Shown in pieces: positions 42,976-51,079 of a stretch of 64,000 bases of DNA. The position numbers and the translations under genes were made by a program. Under the pieces are notes generated by a model. It was not told the origin of the DNA. It saw only the letters and a list, made by a program, of their open reading frames with translations, and searched no databases. The stretch covers positions 8,357 to 72,356 of the forward strand of contig QUIQ01000008.1 of the NCBI GenBank assembly GCA_003480165.1. The letters are read 5' to 3'. This DNA comes from Firmicutes bacterium AM41-11 (GTDB taxonomy: Bacteria; Bacillota_I; Bacilli_A; Erysipelotrichales; Erysipelotrichaceae). Each line of letters begins with the position of its first letter. Position 1 is the stretch's first letter.

Positions 42976-43316
42976 TGGAGAACCGCAAGCGGAATGTCCA
43001 TCTGCACGTCATGGTAACGCCGGACGAGCTGGCAGCCATCCATGAACGGATGGCCGAGGCGGGCATTTCCAACGCCGGGGCTTATGTACGGAAAATGGCT
43101 CTGAATGGGTATATCCTGCACATCGACCTTGCACCCGTAAAAGAGTTGATCTCTCTGCAACGGCGCTGTTCCAACAATCTCAATCAGGTCGCCGTACACG
43201 CGCATACCTATGGCGTGTACCCGGAGGAAATCGACGGATTGAAGCGGGACTATGAAAAGCTGTGGGGCGAGGTGTCAAAGGTGCTGCGGGAGCTCTCCGA
43301 GCTGGTGGCAAAGTAA
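42975..43316 (+). CDS. MobC-like relaxosome accessory protein
   Basis: 113 aa ribbon-helix-helix type: NVHLHVMVTPDELAAIHERM at the N-terminus and ISNAGAYVRKMALNGYILHI, then the MobC motif LISLQRRCSNNLNQVAVHAH and LWGEVSKVLREL. MobC assists strand separation at oriT for the relaxase. Located about 550 nt upstream of the relaxase gene with a terminator between. Confidence 0.9.
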   Translation: MENRKRNVHLHVMVTPDELAAIHERMAEAGISNAGAYVRKMALNGYILHIDLAPVKELISLQRRCSNNLNQVAVHAHTYGVYPEEIDGLKRDYEKLWGEVSKVLRELSELVAK

Positions 43317-43321
43317 GACGA

Positions 43322-43367
43322 GGGCGGCAGGCTTCCGTTGTGGGGCTTGCCGCCCTGCTCTTTTTTT
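43322..43367 (+). terminator. Terminator after mobC
   Basis: GGGCGGCA pairs with TGCCGCCC across a GC-rich loop; seven T follow at 43361-43367. It ends the long transfer transcript. Confidence 0.85.
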
Positions 43368-43371
43368 ACCA

Positions 43372-43394
43372 CTTCGGGCCAGTATGACCCGAAG
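43372..43394. repeat. Dispersed 23-bp palindrome, copy 13
   Basis: CTTCGGGCCA, GTA, TGACCCGAAG, between the mobC terminator and the relaxase-operon promoter: a true operator-like position. Confidence 0.92.
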
Positions 43395-43413
43395 GTTTGG
43401 GACAGGATTTACT

Positions 43414-43456
43414 AATCTTTCGCAACATTTATGTCCCCGGGCAGGCATGATAAAAT
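43414..43456 (+). promoter_or_regulatory. Promoter of the CD1845-relaxase operon, with block shared with the recombinase promoter
   Basis: TTTATG (43428-43433), 17 bp, TAAAAT (43451-43456). The upstream block AATCTTTCGCAACATT matches AATCATTCGCAACATT before the recombinase gene at 52782. Confidence 0.65.
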
Positions 43457-43491
43457 AGAGGTAGGAAGGATAGATAAAGGAGGTTTTGAAG

Positions 43492-43782
43492 ATGAAGATA
43501 CTGCTGAAAATATTGGTTGCTCCCTTTGCTTTAGCGTTGTCCCTTCTGGCGGCTCTGCTGGTGTTCCTGTTTGATATTTGTGCCGTCCTGCTGACGATTG
43601 CCTCTGTGATCCTGGCGGTGCTGGGTGTCGCTCTCTTTTTCACGCCGACGCCCATAGGCGGGATTGTATTTCTGTTTCTTGCCTTCCTTCTTTCGCCGTA
43701 TGGACTGCAAGCGGCGGCGGGCTCCCTTCTTTGGGCGCTGGACGGAGGCAAATCCGCTCTGTACCGGTTTCTGGCAAGTTAA
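43492..43782 (+). CDS. CD1845-like small membrane protein
   Basis: 96 aa, almost entirely hydrophobic with three membrane segments (LLKILVAPFALALSLLAALL, VFLFDICAVLLTIASVILAV, IVFLFLAFLLSPYGLQAAAG). It resembles the CD1845 family that precedes relaxase genes. AAAGGAGG lies 8 nt before the ATG. Function unknown. Confidence 0.75.
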   Translation: MKILLKILVAPFALALSLLAALLVFLFDICAVLLTIASVILAVLGVALFFTPTPIGGIVFLFLAFLLSPYGLQAAAGSLLWALDGGKSALYRFLAS

Positions 43783-43786
43783 GCAG

Positions 43787-43809
43787 CCTCGGGCCATACT
43801 GGCCCGAAG
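43787..43809. repeat. Dispersed 23-bp palindrome, copy 14
   Basis: CCTCGGGCCA, TAC, TGGCCCGAAG. Starts 4 nt after the CD1845-like stop codon. Confidence 0.92.
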
Positions 43810-43861
43810 TCGGGGCGGTCTGAATGGGCCGCCCCTTTCTCATGGAAAGGAGGAATGATTT

Positions 43862-45277
43862 TTGGCTACCACAACTTTGTTACAGCGCCATGCGGGCGAA
43901 GGCGAAACGATTGCTGAGGCTATCCGGGATTGTCTGGACTATGGCAAGGACCCGGAGAAAACAGAAAGCGGAAAGTATATCTCCGCTTATGAATGTGATC
44001 CGGCCACCGTGGCGGACGAGTTCCTTTTGGCAAAGGCCAGCTATGCCGCTATGACGGGCCGGGAACAGAAGAAAGAAAATAATGTGCTGTGCTATCAGAT
44101 ACGACAATCCTTCTATCCGGGCGAGATCACCCCGAAGGAGGCGAACCGTATCGGCTATGAGCTGGCTATGCGCTGGACAAAGGGGCGGCACGCTTTTATC
44201 GTTACCACGCACACCGATAAGCAGCACATCCATTGTCACATTTATTACAACTCCACCACCCTTGACTGCACCCGGAAATTCCGAAATTTTTGGGGCTCCA
44301 GCTTCGCCCTTCGGCGGCTCTCTGACAGGCTGTGCCTTGAAAACGGGCTGTCCATCGTGGAGAACCCGAAGCCCCGGAGCAAGAGCAAGTATCGGAACTA
44401 TGGGGAGTGGCAGAAAGACCGGAAAGGGCCGCTTTCCTATCAGGACCGACTGCGCCTTGCTATTGATACTGCGCTGGCGGAACGCCCCGCTGATCTGGAC
44501 GAATTTCTCAATTTGATGAAGCGGGCCGGGTATGAGGTCAAGACGGTTCGAGGCGGCGGTATCAGCTTCCGGCTGACCGGGCAGGGACAGGAACGCTTCA
44601 CCCGTCTGCGTGCCTCCACGCTGGGGGACGGCTACGACTTGCAAGATGTTCTGTCCGCCATTGAGGGCAAAGAAAAACGCCCCGGGCGCTCGGAGCGGAA
44701 AATCAGTCTGGCGGTGGATATTCAAGCAAAGCTGGCTGCCGGTAAGGGGCCGGGATATGAACGCTGGGCGAAGGTATTTAACATTAAGCAGATGGCCGCC
44801 GCTCTTGCCTATATACAGGACAATAACCTGACCGATTATGAGCAGTTGGCGAAGAAAGCCACCGAGGCGGCAGACAGTTTCCATGTTATTTCCGAACAGG
44901 TCAAGCAGACGGAACAGGCCATGAAAACCAATGCCGGGCTAAAGGCCGCAACGGTTCAGTATGCCAAAACCCGCCCAGTCTTTGAGCAGTATAAGGCGAC
45001 GAAGTACAGCCGGAAATTCCTTGCGGAGCATGAGGCCGACCTTGAACTGTACCGGGCTGCACAAGCGGAAATGCGCTCTCTGCTGGGCGGGGCGAAGCTC
45101 CCTAAAATGGATGTGCTGAAGGAGGAAGGCCGCAAGCTCACAGCAAAGAAAAAACAGCTCTATGGAGAATACCAGAAGGCACGACGGGATATGCAGGAGC
45201 TCGTCACGATCAAGGCGAACATTGACACTCTGATGGGCTACACCGAGCCGGGAAGAAAGCAGGAAAAGGAGCGTTAA
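43862..45277 (+). CDS. Relaxase (MobP/Rlx type)
   Basis: 471 aa from TTG, GGAGG upstream. The relaxase domain fills the first about 220 residues: RQSFYPGEITPKEANRIGYE (motif of this family), then VTTHTDKQHIHCHIYYNST with the three-His metal site, and YGEWQKDRKGPLSYQDRLRL. The C-terminal half is helical and charged (QEKER end). It nicks the oriT strand and pilots it through the VirD4 channel. An oriT is expected close by. Catalytic Tyr not assigned with certainty. Confidence 0.93.
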   Translation: MATTTLLQRHAGEGETIAEAIRDCLDYGKDPEKTESGKYISAYECDPATVADEFLLAKASYAAMTGREQKKENNVLCYQIRQSFYPGEITPKEANRIGYELAMRWTKGRHAFIVTTHTDKQHIHCHIYYNSTTLDCTRKFRNFWGSSFALRRLSDRLCLENGLSIVENPKPRSKSKYRNYGEWQKDRKGPLSYQDRLRLAIDTALAERPADLDEFLNLMKRAGYEVKTVRGGGISFRLTGQGQERFTRLRASTLGDGYDLQDVLSAIEGKEKRPGRSERKISLAVDIQAKLAAGKGPGYERWAKVFNIKQMAAALAYIQDNNLTDYEQLAKKATEAADSFHVISEQVKQTEQAMKTNAGLKAATVQYAKTRPVFEQYKATKYSRKFLAEHEADLELYRAAQAEMRSLLGGAKLPKMDVLKEEGRKLTAKKKQLYGEYQKARRDMQELVTIKANIDTLMGYTEPGRKQEKER

Positions 45278-45311
45278 GGTTATGAAAATAAGGAGCAAAG
45301 CGACGCTGACA

Positions 45312-45334
45312 CTTCGGGCCATGTTGGCCCGAAG
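45312..45334. repeat. Dispersed 23-bp palindrome, copy 15
   Basis: CTTCGGGCCA, TGT, TGGCCCGAAG. The last copy before the cargo module; 34 nt after the relaxase stop. Confidence 0.92.
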
Positions 45335-45340
45335 ATACGG

Positions 45341-45405
45341 GTTTGGGGCGAGCCCCAACAAGCCGCCTTTGTGCCACTTGTGGCCACAGAGGCATTGCTT
45401 GCCAC
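45341..45405. repeat. GC hairpin and imperfect inverted repeat after the relaxase (possible oriT or module edge)
   Basis: TTGGGGC/GCCCCAA hairpin, then AAGCCGCCTTTGTGCCAC (from about 45361) facing GTGGCCACAGAGGCATTGCTT-type right arm. The arms align with small gaps. Either an oriT-like structure or a boundary remnant. Confidence 0.35.
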
Positions 45406-45446
45406 TTAGCGGCAGTCCCTAAAATGGCGCAAAAAAACAGAGGCCC

Positions 45447-45812
45447 TTATTCTGGAACCTCCGTTTCTCTGGCTTTCTTAATGCCCTCGGCTGTGGCTTC
45501 TATCACGACAAGCTCTTTTTCATTCATGGAGTTTAGAAGCACATCAATATGCTTTCTGCAAGAGCTTGACCTTGCCCCTCCGTCCGCATGAATAAACTGG
45601 TCAACTGAAACGTCAAACATGGTAATGAGTTTAACAAAAAGGTCGAAGCTGGGATACTGACCTTTGTTCTCAATATTCATAATGGTACGGGAGTCACGGT
45701 CTACTAATTCCGCAACATAGGCTTGTGTCCAGCCCTTTTCTTCTCTGGCCCGTTTGAGAGCCGCCCCGAGGCCGTGAAAGTCAAACCTTCTTTCATTTTG
45801 GTTCATTCTCAT
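45447..45812 (-). CDS. XRE-family transcriptional regulator
   Basis: 121 aa, only minus-strand gene of the element. Helix-turn-helix LGAALKRAREEKGWTQAYVA then ELVDRDSRTIMNIENKGQYP, FVKLITMFDVSVDQFI. The C-terminal domain is short. Placed divergently from the cargo operon, it probably regulates the promoter region at 45813-45960. Start codon 45812 lies in one arm of a 10-bp inverted repeat (CATTCTCATA/TATGAGAATG, 45804-45813 and 45847-45856), a possible autoregulatory operator. Confidence 0.88.
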   Translation of the reverse strand: MRMNQNERRFDFHGLGAALKRAREEKGWTQAYVAELVDRDSRTIMNIENKGQYPSFDLFVKLITMFDVSVDQFIHADGGARSSSCRKHIDVLLNSMNEKELVVIEATAEGIKKARETEVPE

Positions 45813-45910
45813 ATCACCCTATATCATTGTACATTTCGGGTTGGATTATGAGAATGTAATGGAATTTTACATGAAGTAGTATTTCATTTCATCAATATGC
45901 AGCCTCCAAC

Positions 45911-45939
45911 TTGTACTATTCGAGATAAAGAACTATAAT
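45911..45939 (+). promoter_or_regulatory. Promoter of the cargo regulatory operon
   Basis: TTGTAC (45911-45916), 17 bp, TATAAT (45934-45939), then GGAGG before ATG 45961. Confidence 0.8.
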
Positions 45940-45960
45940 GTACTCTGTGGAGGTGCGAAA

Positions 45961-46148
45961 TGGACTATATGACATTGAAAGAGGCCGCCGAGAAGTGGGG
46001 CGTGACACCTCGTAGGGTAAATTATTATTGTGCTGGTGGGCGTATCCCCGGCGCTGTGAAGATGGCTGGTGTTTGGCTGATCCCAAAGAACGCAGAAAAG
46101 CCGATTGACGGAAGGACAAAACAAGGGAAGGGGTTGCACCATGAATAA
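45961..46148 (+). CDS. MerR-like / excisionase-type helix-turn-helix protein
   Basis: 62 aa: DYMTLKEAAEKWGVTPRRVN then YYCAGGRIPGAVKMAGVWLI and PKNAEKP, the standard short winged helix-turn-helix family found as excisionases or small regulators. Overlaps the response regulator start by 8 nt, so it is co-translated with the two-component system; a regulatory role is likelier than excision. GGAGG lies 7 nt upstream. Confidence 0.82.
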
Positions 46149-46833
46149 AATCCTGATTATAGATGATGACAGAGAACTGTGCGCTTTGATTAAACGTAGC
46201 GTACAAGCAGAAAACATAGAAGCTGATTTTTGTAATACCGGAAAAGAGGGCTTACAAAAATTAAGAGAGCAGGAGTATCAGCTTGTGGTGCTGGATGTGA
46301 TGATGCCCGGTATGGATGGCTTTGAAACGCTGGAAGAAATCCGCAAAGAGAACAGTCTGCCGATTTTGATGTTCACATCTAAAAATGACAGCATTTCTAA
46401 AGTACGGGGCTTACGAGCCGGGGCGGACGATTATCTGACAAAACCGTTTGATATGGACGAACTGATTGCCCGTATTGCGTCCCTCATTCGCCGCTACACC
46501 CGTTTTAATCATCAAGCCGGAGCTGTGCAAAAACTGGATTTTGACGGATTACAAATTGACCTTGAAAATCGTTCTGTTACGACGGAAAATGGCACTTTTG
46601 AACTTCCACCAAAGGAATTTGATCTGCTCCTGTACTGTGCAAAGCATCAAGGAAAAATTTTGACAAAACAGCAGATTTATGAGGAAGTTTGGGGCGAAGA
46701 ATATTTCTATGACGACAGTAACATTATGGCGATCATCAGTCGGCTTCGTAAAAAATTAGAAGTCAATCCTTCAAGCCCAAAGTATATACAAACGGTCAAA
46801 GGGATTGGCTACCGGTTTAATAAGGAGGTGTAG
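46141..46833 (+). CDS. OmpR-family response regulator
   Basis: 230 aa. Receiver domain: ILIIDDDRELC (acidic pocket), VVLDVMMPGMDGFE (phospho-Asp about residue 52), LMFTSKNDS (Thr) and LTKPFDMDEL (Lys). Effector winged helix: LPPKEFDLLLYCAKHQGKIL, YDDSNIMAIISRLRKKLE, YIQTVKGIGYRF. It probably activates the ABC exporter promoter by binding the GCAAGGTT direct repeats at 47811-47851. Confidence 0.95.
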   Translation: MNKILIIDDDRELCALIKRSVQAENIEADFCNTGKEGLQKLREQEYQLVVLDVMMPGMDGFETLEEIRKENSLPILMFTSKNDSISKVRGLRAGADDYLTKPFDMDELIARIASLIRRYTRFNHQAGAVQKLDFDGLQIDLENRSVTTENGTFELPPKEFDLLLYCAKHQGKILTKQQIYEEVWGEEYFYDDSNIMAIISRLRKKLEVNPSSPKYIQTVKGIGYRFNKEV

Positions 46834-46838
46834 CCAGC

Positions 46839-47756
46839 ATGGAAATCATTGTTTTCTTGTCCATTGTGATTGCTGTTGTGGCTGTATTGACTTCCATCGT
46901 TCTCGTTCGGCGCGTAAAAAAACAAATAGCAGAAATGACCGATGTGCTGGTTGATGTGAAAAACGGAAATGGCAACCGGCGTATTCTGTCTGCAACAAAT
47001 GAACTGACAGCACCTCTTGCCTATGAAATCAATGAGATCGTTGTGTCCTATGAAAGCAGACTTTCAACTGTACGGCAGACAGAAGAAACCAACCGCCAGC
47101 TTATGACGAGCCTTTCCCATGATGTTCGGACGCCCCTTACCACTCTGATTGGGTATCTTGACGCTGCACACAAAGGACTGGTCACAGGAAAAGACCGGGA
47201 TGATTATATCGAAATCGCCCGCCGGAAAGCCCATGATTTGAAAGAATATATTGATGTACTCTTTGACTGGTTCAAGTTAAATTCCAACGAGTTTGCTTTG
47301 GAAATCCAGAGCGTTGAGGCCGCAGAGCTGACAAGAAATATCCTGATTGACTGGATACCGATTTTTGAGGATAAACAGGTTGATTATGACATTGATATTC
47401 CCGAACAGCCTGTCCGGGTAAAATTGGATATGGACAGCTATATGAGAATCATCAATAATCTCATTCAAAATGTAATCGCTCACAGCCATGCGAATAAAAT
47501 CAAAATCGCCTTGTCAAAGAAGGAAAATAACATGGAACTGCTGTTGGCGGATAATGGAGTGGGAATCGAGAAAGAAGATTTGAAACACATTTTTGAACGG
47601 CTTTATAAGTGTGATAAAGGTCGGTCTGAAAAAGGCAGCGGTCTTGGTCTTTCTATTGTCCATCAGCTTGTAGAAAAGATGGGTGGAAGTATAACAGTTG
47701 AAAGTTTGCCGGGAAAAGGAACTGAATTTATGTTGCTTTTTCCTTTGGAGATTTAA
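46839..47756 (+). CDS. Sensor histidine kinase
   Basis: 305 aa. One N-terminal membrane helix (IIVFLSIVIAVVAVLTSIVLV) and then a short HAMP-like linker, so the sensor has almost no extracellular loop, as in intramembrane-sensing kinases of antimicrobial-peptide resistance systems. Dimerisation/phosphoacceptor SLSHDVRTPLTTLIGYLDA (His about residue 94), then N box NLIQNVIAHSHANKI, G1 LADNGVGIEKEDL and GSGLGLSIV. GGAGG precedes the ATG. Confidence 0.93.
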   Translation: MEIIVFLSIVIAVVAVLTSIVLVRRVKKQIAEMTDVLVDVKNGNGNRRILSATNELTAPLAYEINEIVVSYESRLSTVRQTEETNRQLMTSLSHDVRTPLTTLIGYLDAAHKGLVTGKDRDDYIEIARRKAHDLKEYIDVLFDWFKLNSNEFALEIQSVEAAELTRNILIDWIPIFEDKQVDYDIDIPEQPVRVKLDMDSYMRIINNLIQNVIAHSHANKIKIALSKKENNMELLLADNGVGIEKEDLKHIFERLYKCDKGRSEKGSGLGLSIVHQLVEKMGGSITVESLPGKGTEFMLLFPLEI

Positions 47757-47758
47757 GT

Positions 47759-47790
47759 GGGTTCCCGTCCTTATGACGGGAACCTTTGTC
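47759..47790 (+). terminator. Terminator after the histidine kinase gene
   Basis: GGTTCCCGTC, loop CTTAT, GACGGGAACC, then TTTGTCATTTT. It separates the two-component genes from the transporter operon. Confidence 0.8.
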
Positions 47791-47810
47791 ATTTTGCCGG
47801 ATTTCAAATT

Positions 47811-47864
47811 GCAAGGTTAATGCAAGGTTGCGGCAAGGTTAATGCAAGGTTGGTGTGATAGAAT
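47811..47864 (+). promoter_or_regulatory. Four 11-bp-spaced GCAAGGTT repeats and activator-type promoter
   Basis: GCAAGGTT at 47811, 47822, 47833 and 47844, an exact 11-bp period, immediately upstream of TAGAAT (47859-47864). No good -35 box is present; the repeats cover that position. Classical arrangement for an OmpR-family response regulator binding as tandem dimers on one helical face. Confidence 0.82.
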
Positions 47865-47890
47865 ACCTTACAGAACAGGAGGTTTTGAAT

Positions 47891-48817
47891 ATGGATACCA
47901 ATTACATCATTGAAACAAAAAATCTGACGAAGCAATACGGCTCACAAAAGAGTGTGGCTGACTTAAATATCCATGTGAAGCGTGGGAGAATTTATGGTCT
48001 GCTTGGCAGAAACGGAGCCGGAAAAACCACTACCATGAAAATGCTGTTGGGCTTAACGAAGCCGACTTCCGGAGAGGTCAAAATCTGGGGAAAGTCTTTA
48101 CAGGGGAATGAAAAGAAGTTGCTGCCCCGTATTGGCAGTCTGATCGAGTCCCCCGGCTTTTATCCCAATCTGACTGGCACAGAAAACCTGCGTATCTTTG
48201 CCACCCTACGGGGTGTACCAAACAATCATGCCGTCAAAGACGCTCTGGATCTGGTAGGACTGCCCTACAAAGATAAGAAGCTCTTTTCACAGTATTCCCT
48301 TGGCATGAAGCAACGGCTTGCCATCGCCCTTGCCGTGATGCACGATCCGGAGCTTTTAATTTTGGATGAGCCGATCAACGGTCTCGATCCCATCGGTATT
48401 GCAGAAGTACGCTCCTTTATTCGGGAGCTCTGCGATGCAAGAGGAAAAACGATTCTGATTTCCAGTCACATTCTTTCGGAGATTTCTCTGCTGGCTGACG
48501 ATATTGGAATTATCGACCACGGCGCGTTGCTGGAAGAAGAAAGCCTTGCTGAGCTGGAGCAAAAAAGCAGTAAGCATATCCGTTTTACACTCTCTGATAC
48601 TGCACAGGCGGCAAGAATTTTGGAACGCAATTTCCATGAAAACCATTTCTCCATACAGGATGACCATAATTTGCGCCTGCACAACTTGGAGCTGCCCGTA
48701 GGGAAAATTGTAACAGCCTTTGTAGAAAACGGATTGGAGGTATCGGAGGCGCATACTTGTGAAGAAAGTCTTGAAGATTACTTCAAGCGTGTGACAGGGG
48801 GCGAAGGAATTGCTTAA
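47891..48817 (+). CDS. BcrA/LanF-type ABC transporter ATPase
   Basis: 308 aa. Walker A GLLGRNGAGKTTTMKML, Q-loop ESPGFYPNLT, signature YSLGMKQRLAIALAVM, Walker B LLILDEPINGLDP, and switch ILISSHILSEI. The C-terminal domain (FTLSDTAQAARILERNFHEN) is typical of bacitracin- and lantibiotic-immunity-type ATPases. Acts with the two permeases downstream. GGAGG lies before the ATG. Substrate inferred to be a cationic or cyclic antimicrobial peptide. Confidence 0.92.
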   Translation: MDTNYIIETKNLTKQYGSQKSVADLNIHVKRGRIYGLLGRNGAGKTTTMKMLLGLTKPTSGEVKIWGKSLQGNEKKLLPRIGSLIESPGFYPNLTGTENLRIFATLRGVPNNHAVKDALDLVGLPYKDKKLFSQYSLGMKQRLAIALAVMHDPELLILDEPINGLDPIGIAEVRSFIRELCDARGKTILISSHILSEISLLADDIGIIDHGALLEEESLAELEQKSSKHIRFTLSDTAQAARILERNFHENHFSIQDDHNLRLHNLELPVGKIVTAFVENGLEVSEAHTCEESLEDYFKRVTGGEGIA

Positions 48818-49604
48818 ACTAATCAAATGCGAATTTTTGAAATTAAAACGGAAGCCATTGGTATTTATTTCTCTGCTGCTTTCTGTTTTCATGCCATTGG
48901 CTTATGCTTTCTTTCTGGCAGATGTAAACACTGATGTGGATGCTGTAAATGGAGTGATGTCCAGCCTGTTCCAGCTCAGTGCCTATTTGCTTTTGATGCC
49001 GCTCCTTGTGATACTGGCTTCCAATCTGCTGTTTGAGGAGCTGGACAATGACACACTAAAAAACCTTGTTACCATACCGATAAATAGAACCAAGTTGGTG
49101 CTGTCCAAGATGCTGGTTTTACTATTGTTTGCCGTTGGCTTTATGGCAGTTGGAGGATTGGTAAATCTTGCGGTTTTGCTGTTTCAGGGCTGGGAGCCGG
49201 TTGGGTTTTGGACCTTGTTTGGCGTTGGGATAGAAGAAGGGCTGATTATGTGGGTAGGCGCACTTCCATGTATCCTGCTCGTTGTTCTTCTTAATAAAAA
49301 CTATATCGTGTCGGTCGTGATTACCTTTTTCTATACGACTGCAAATTATATCCTTTCGATGAGCGATGCGTTCCTCACACAGCCTTTTGGTTTGAATATC
49401 GGAACCCTGTTTCCGGGACCGCTGGCTTTCCGCTGGACATTCCAATTTTATGACCAAAGCCAGACCAGTGCGGAATTGGCAGACTTGTTGGAACGGATCA
49501 GTCCGTATTTCCTGAATAGTGTTCAGGTGTTCGGCGTGATTATTGTGGAAGCGATTGTATTTCTTGCGCTGATTGCGATGGTTTATCGGCGTCAGGAAAT
49601 CTAA
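48810..49604 (+). CDS. ABC-2 permease subunit 1 (peptide-immunity type)
   Basis: 264 aa from TTG overlapping the ATPase stop. Six hydrophobic segments: LVFISLLLSVFMPLAYAFFL, LLMPLLVILASNLLFEE, MLVLLLFAVGFMAVGGLVNL, and so on. The motif ELDNDTLKNLVTIPINRTKL matches the LanE/LanG and bacitracin permease group. Inner-membrane partner of the ATPase. Confidence 0.9.
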   Translation: MLKLIKCEFLKLKRKPLVFISLLLSVFMPLAYAFFLADVNTDVDAVNGVMSSLFQLSAYLLLMPLLVILASNLLFEELDNDTLKNLVTIPINRTKLVLSKMLVLLLFAVGFMAVGGLVNLAVLLFQGWEPVGFWTLFGVGIEEGLIMWVGALPCILLVVLLNKNYIVSVVITFFYTTANYILSMSDAFLTQPFGLNIGTLFPGPLAFRWTFQFYDQSQTSAELADLLERISPYFLNSVQVFGVIIVEAIVFLALIAMVYRRQEI

Positions 49605-49616
49605 GGGGGTGTAATT

Positions 49617-50432
49617 ATGTGGAATTTATTAAAAGCGGAATTGCTCAAGCTACGCCGGTGCCAAATACTTTGGGTGGGGCTGGTGGCACTTGCACTCTGT
49701 CCGTTGGTGCAATATGGGAGCCAGCTGATTGTGGAGGCGGAGTACCGAAATCCAAACTATGATTTTTCCACTCTGTTTGAGAATGTTGTCTGGGGCAATA
49801 CGCAGATGTTTTTTCCGATTTCACTGGTGATGATTGGCAGCTGGCTGATTGACAGAGAATCCACCCATGATACGCTGAAAAACATCATGACAATTCCTGT
49901 TTCCATGCCGAAAATGCTGGGAGCTAAGCTCTTTTGGGTCGGGATTTTTGCAGTCCTGCTGGGAATATACAGCGTTGGCGTTACCTTGATTACTGGATTG
50001 ACGGTTGGATTATCGGGACTGACAGTGGAAGTGTTTTTTCATGGAGGTACACAGATCGTGTTGGCAGCTCTGACGACCTATTTGGTCTGTATGCCGCTGA
50101 TCTTGATTTTTGGGCAGATCCGAGGGGCATATCTGGGCGGTTCCATTCTGGCGTTTTTCCTTGGATATAGCATGCTGTTCTTCAAAGGCGGTATCCTTGC
50201 CAGCATCTATCCGTTTTCTGCTGCGCTGATTTTAGTGGGCTTTGACATGAGTGGATATGCAGGAACAACCACAGCCCCGAATCCTTTGCTGGCAGTCATT
50301 GGGGTTGGCATCATGGTTCTCTGGGCGGTGCTGTTGTTACTGATGTCCAGTAACAAAAAAGAAATAAAATCCCGTAAACAGGCAAATTCCAAGGGAAAAG
50401 GAAAGTGTGCTGTACGCAGGAAAGGAAGGTGA
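49617..50432 (+). CDS. ABC-2 permease subunit 2 (peptide-immunity type)
   Basis: 271 aa, similar topology to the first permease, with the same conserved sequence DRESTHDTLKNIMTIPVSMPK. Two-permease architecture with one ATPase is typical of LanFEG immunity transporters and CprABC-like systems. GGGGG-type ribosome binding site. The C-terminus is basic (QANSKGKGKCAVRRKGR). Confidence 0.9.
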   Translation: MWNLLKAELLKLRRCQILWVGLVALALCPLVQYGSQLIVEAEYRNPNYDFSTLFENVVWGNTQMFFPISLVMIGSWLIDRESTHDTLKNIMTIPVSMPKMLGAKLFWVGIFAVLLGIYSVGVTLITGLTVGLSGLTVEVFFHGGTQIVLAALTTYLVCMPLILIFGQIRGAYLGGSILAFFLGYSMLFFKGGILASIYPFSAALILVGFDMSGYAGTTTAPNPLLAVIGVGIMVLWAVLLLLMSSNKKEIKSRKQANSKGKGKCAVRRKGR

Positions 50433-50437
50433 TACCT

Positions 50438-50899
50438 GTGAAGAAAATAGTTCTATCATTATGCTTGATACTGTTGGGCGCTTCTGTGCTTTCCGGTTGT
50501 ACAAAAGATGAAGTTCTCGATCAGTATAACAATATTGTTCAGTCTGCTGGTTCCATAGCACTTACCGGAAATTCATCCTTACAAGGTACGAAAGAAAAAG
50601 GAATTGATGATTATACAGGAAGCTATACAGCCAACTATGAGGATTTTTCAGATACAGAGTATTTGTTCGGCGGAACTTCCATAAAGCGTGAAGCGGGTAA
50701 GGATCTGTCTATTGACTGCGCGCTGGAGGTTACGGACGGAACTGCAAAAGTATTTTGGATTTCTGGAGCTGATGAAGCAGTCACTTTGCTTGAAACAACC
50801 GGAACTTATAGTGACACAATTACACTTCCTGATGGTGGAAATTATATCGGAATTGAATGCGAGAGTTTCACAGGAAGTATTGAATTAAATATTGAATAA
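50438..50899 (+). CDS. Lipoprotein of the ABC transporter operon
   Basis: 153 aa from GTG. Lipoprotein signal peptide KKIVLSLCLILLGASVLSGC with lipobox LSGC (Cys about residue 21), then a soluble extracellular domain with SLQGTKEKGIDDYTGSYTAN and GTAKVFWISGADEAVTLLET. Position at the end of an antimicrobial-peptide ABC operon suggests an immunity lipoprotein analogous in location (not clearly in sequence) to LanI proteins. Overlaps nothing; 5 nt after the permease stop. Confidence 0.8.
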   Translation: MKKIVLSLCLILLGASVLSGCTKDEVLDQYNNIVQSAGSIALTGNSSLQGTKEKGIDDYTGSYTANYEDFSDTEYLFGGTSIKREAGKDLSIDCALEVTDGTAKVFWISGADEAVTLLETTGTYSDTITLPDGGNYIGIECESFTGSIELNIE

Positions 50900-50910
50900 C
50901 ATTCTGCCGG

Positions 50911-50938
50911 ACGACGGCAAAAGAAAAAAAGCCGTCGT
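50911..50938 (+). terminator. Hairpin after the lipoprotein gene
   Basis: ACGACGGC and GCCGTCGT, perfect 8-bp stem around an A-rich loop; no T run, so termination strength is uncertain. Confidence 0.5.
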
Positions 50939-50965
50939 AGAGCAGACAATTTGACACGCCCATTT

Positions 50966-51000
50966 GAAACGGCGGCTTTGATTTTCAGAGCCGCCGTTTC
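50966..51000 (+). terminator. Strong hairpin, possible terminator
   Basis: GAAACGGCGGCT pairs perfectly with AGCCGCCGTTTC (12 bp). Confidence 0.55.
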
Positions 51001-51033
51001 TTTGCGTTTGCACAAACCAATGACGACTTGCAG

Positions 51034-51079
51034 GGACACGGTAGCCGATTGGAGGTTGATTTACCGTGTCCTTCTTTTT
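51034..51079 (+). terminator. Terminator at the cargo right end
   Basis: GGACACGGTA pairs with TACCGTGTCC (10 bp), then TTCTTTTTA. Confidence 0.7.

Noticed and set aside
45961..46148. Excisionase for the serine recombinase
   Set aside because: Located 7 kb away and co-translated with a response regulator; more likely a regulator, though not excluded.
46141..47756. VanRS-type vancomycin resistance module
   Set aside because: No vanH, vanA/B, vanX or related genes follow; the partner operon is a BcrA/LanF-type ABC exporter.
47811..47851. GCAAGGTT repeats as a CRISPR or coding repeat
   Set aside because: Eight-base units with 3-bp gaps immediately before a -10 box fit an operator, not CRISPR.
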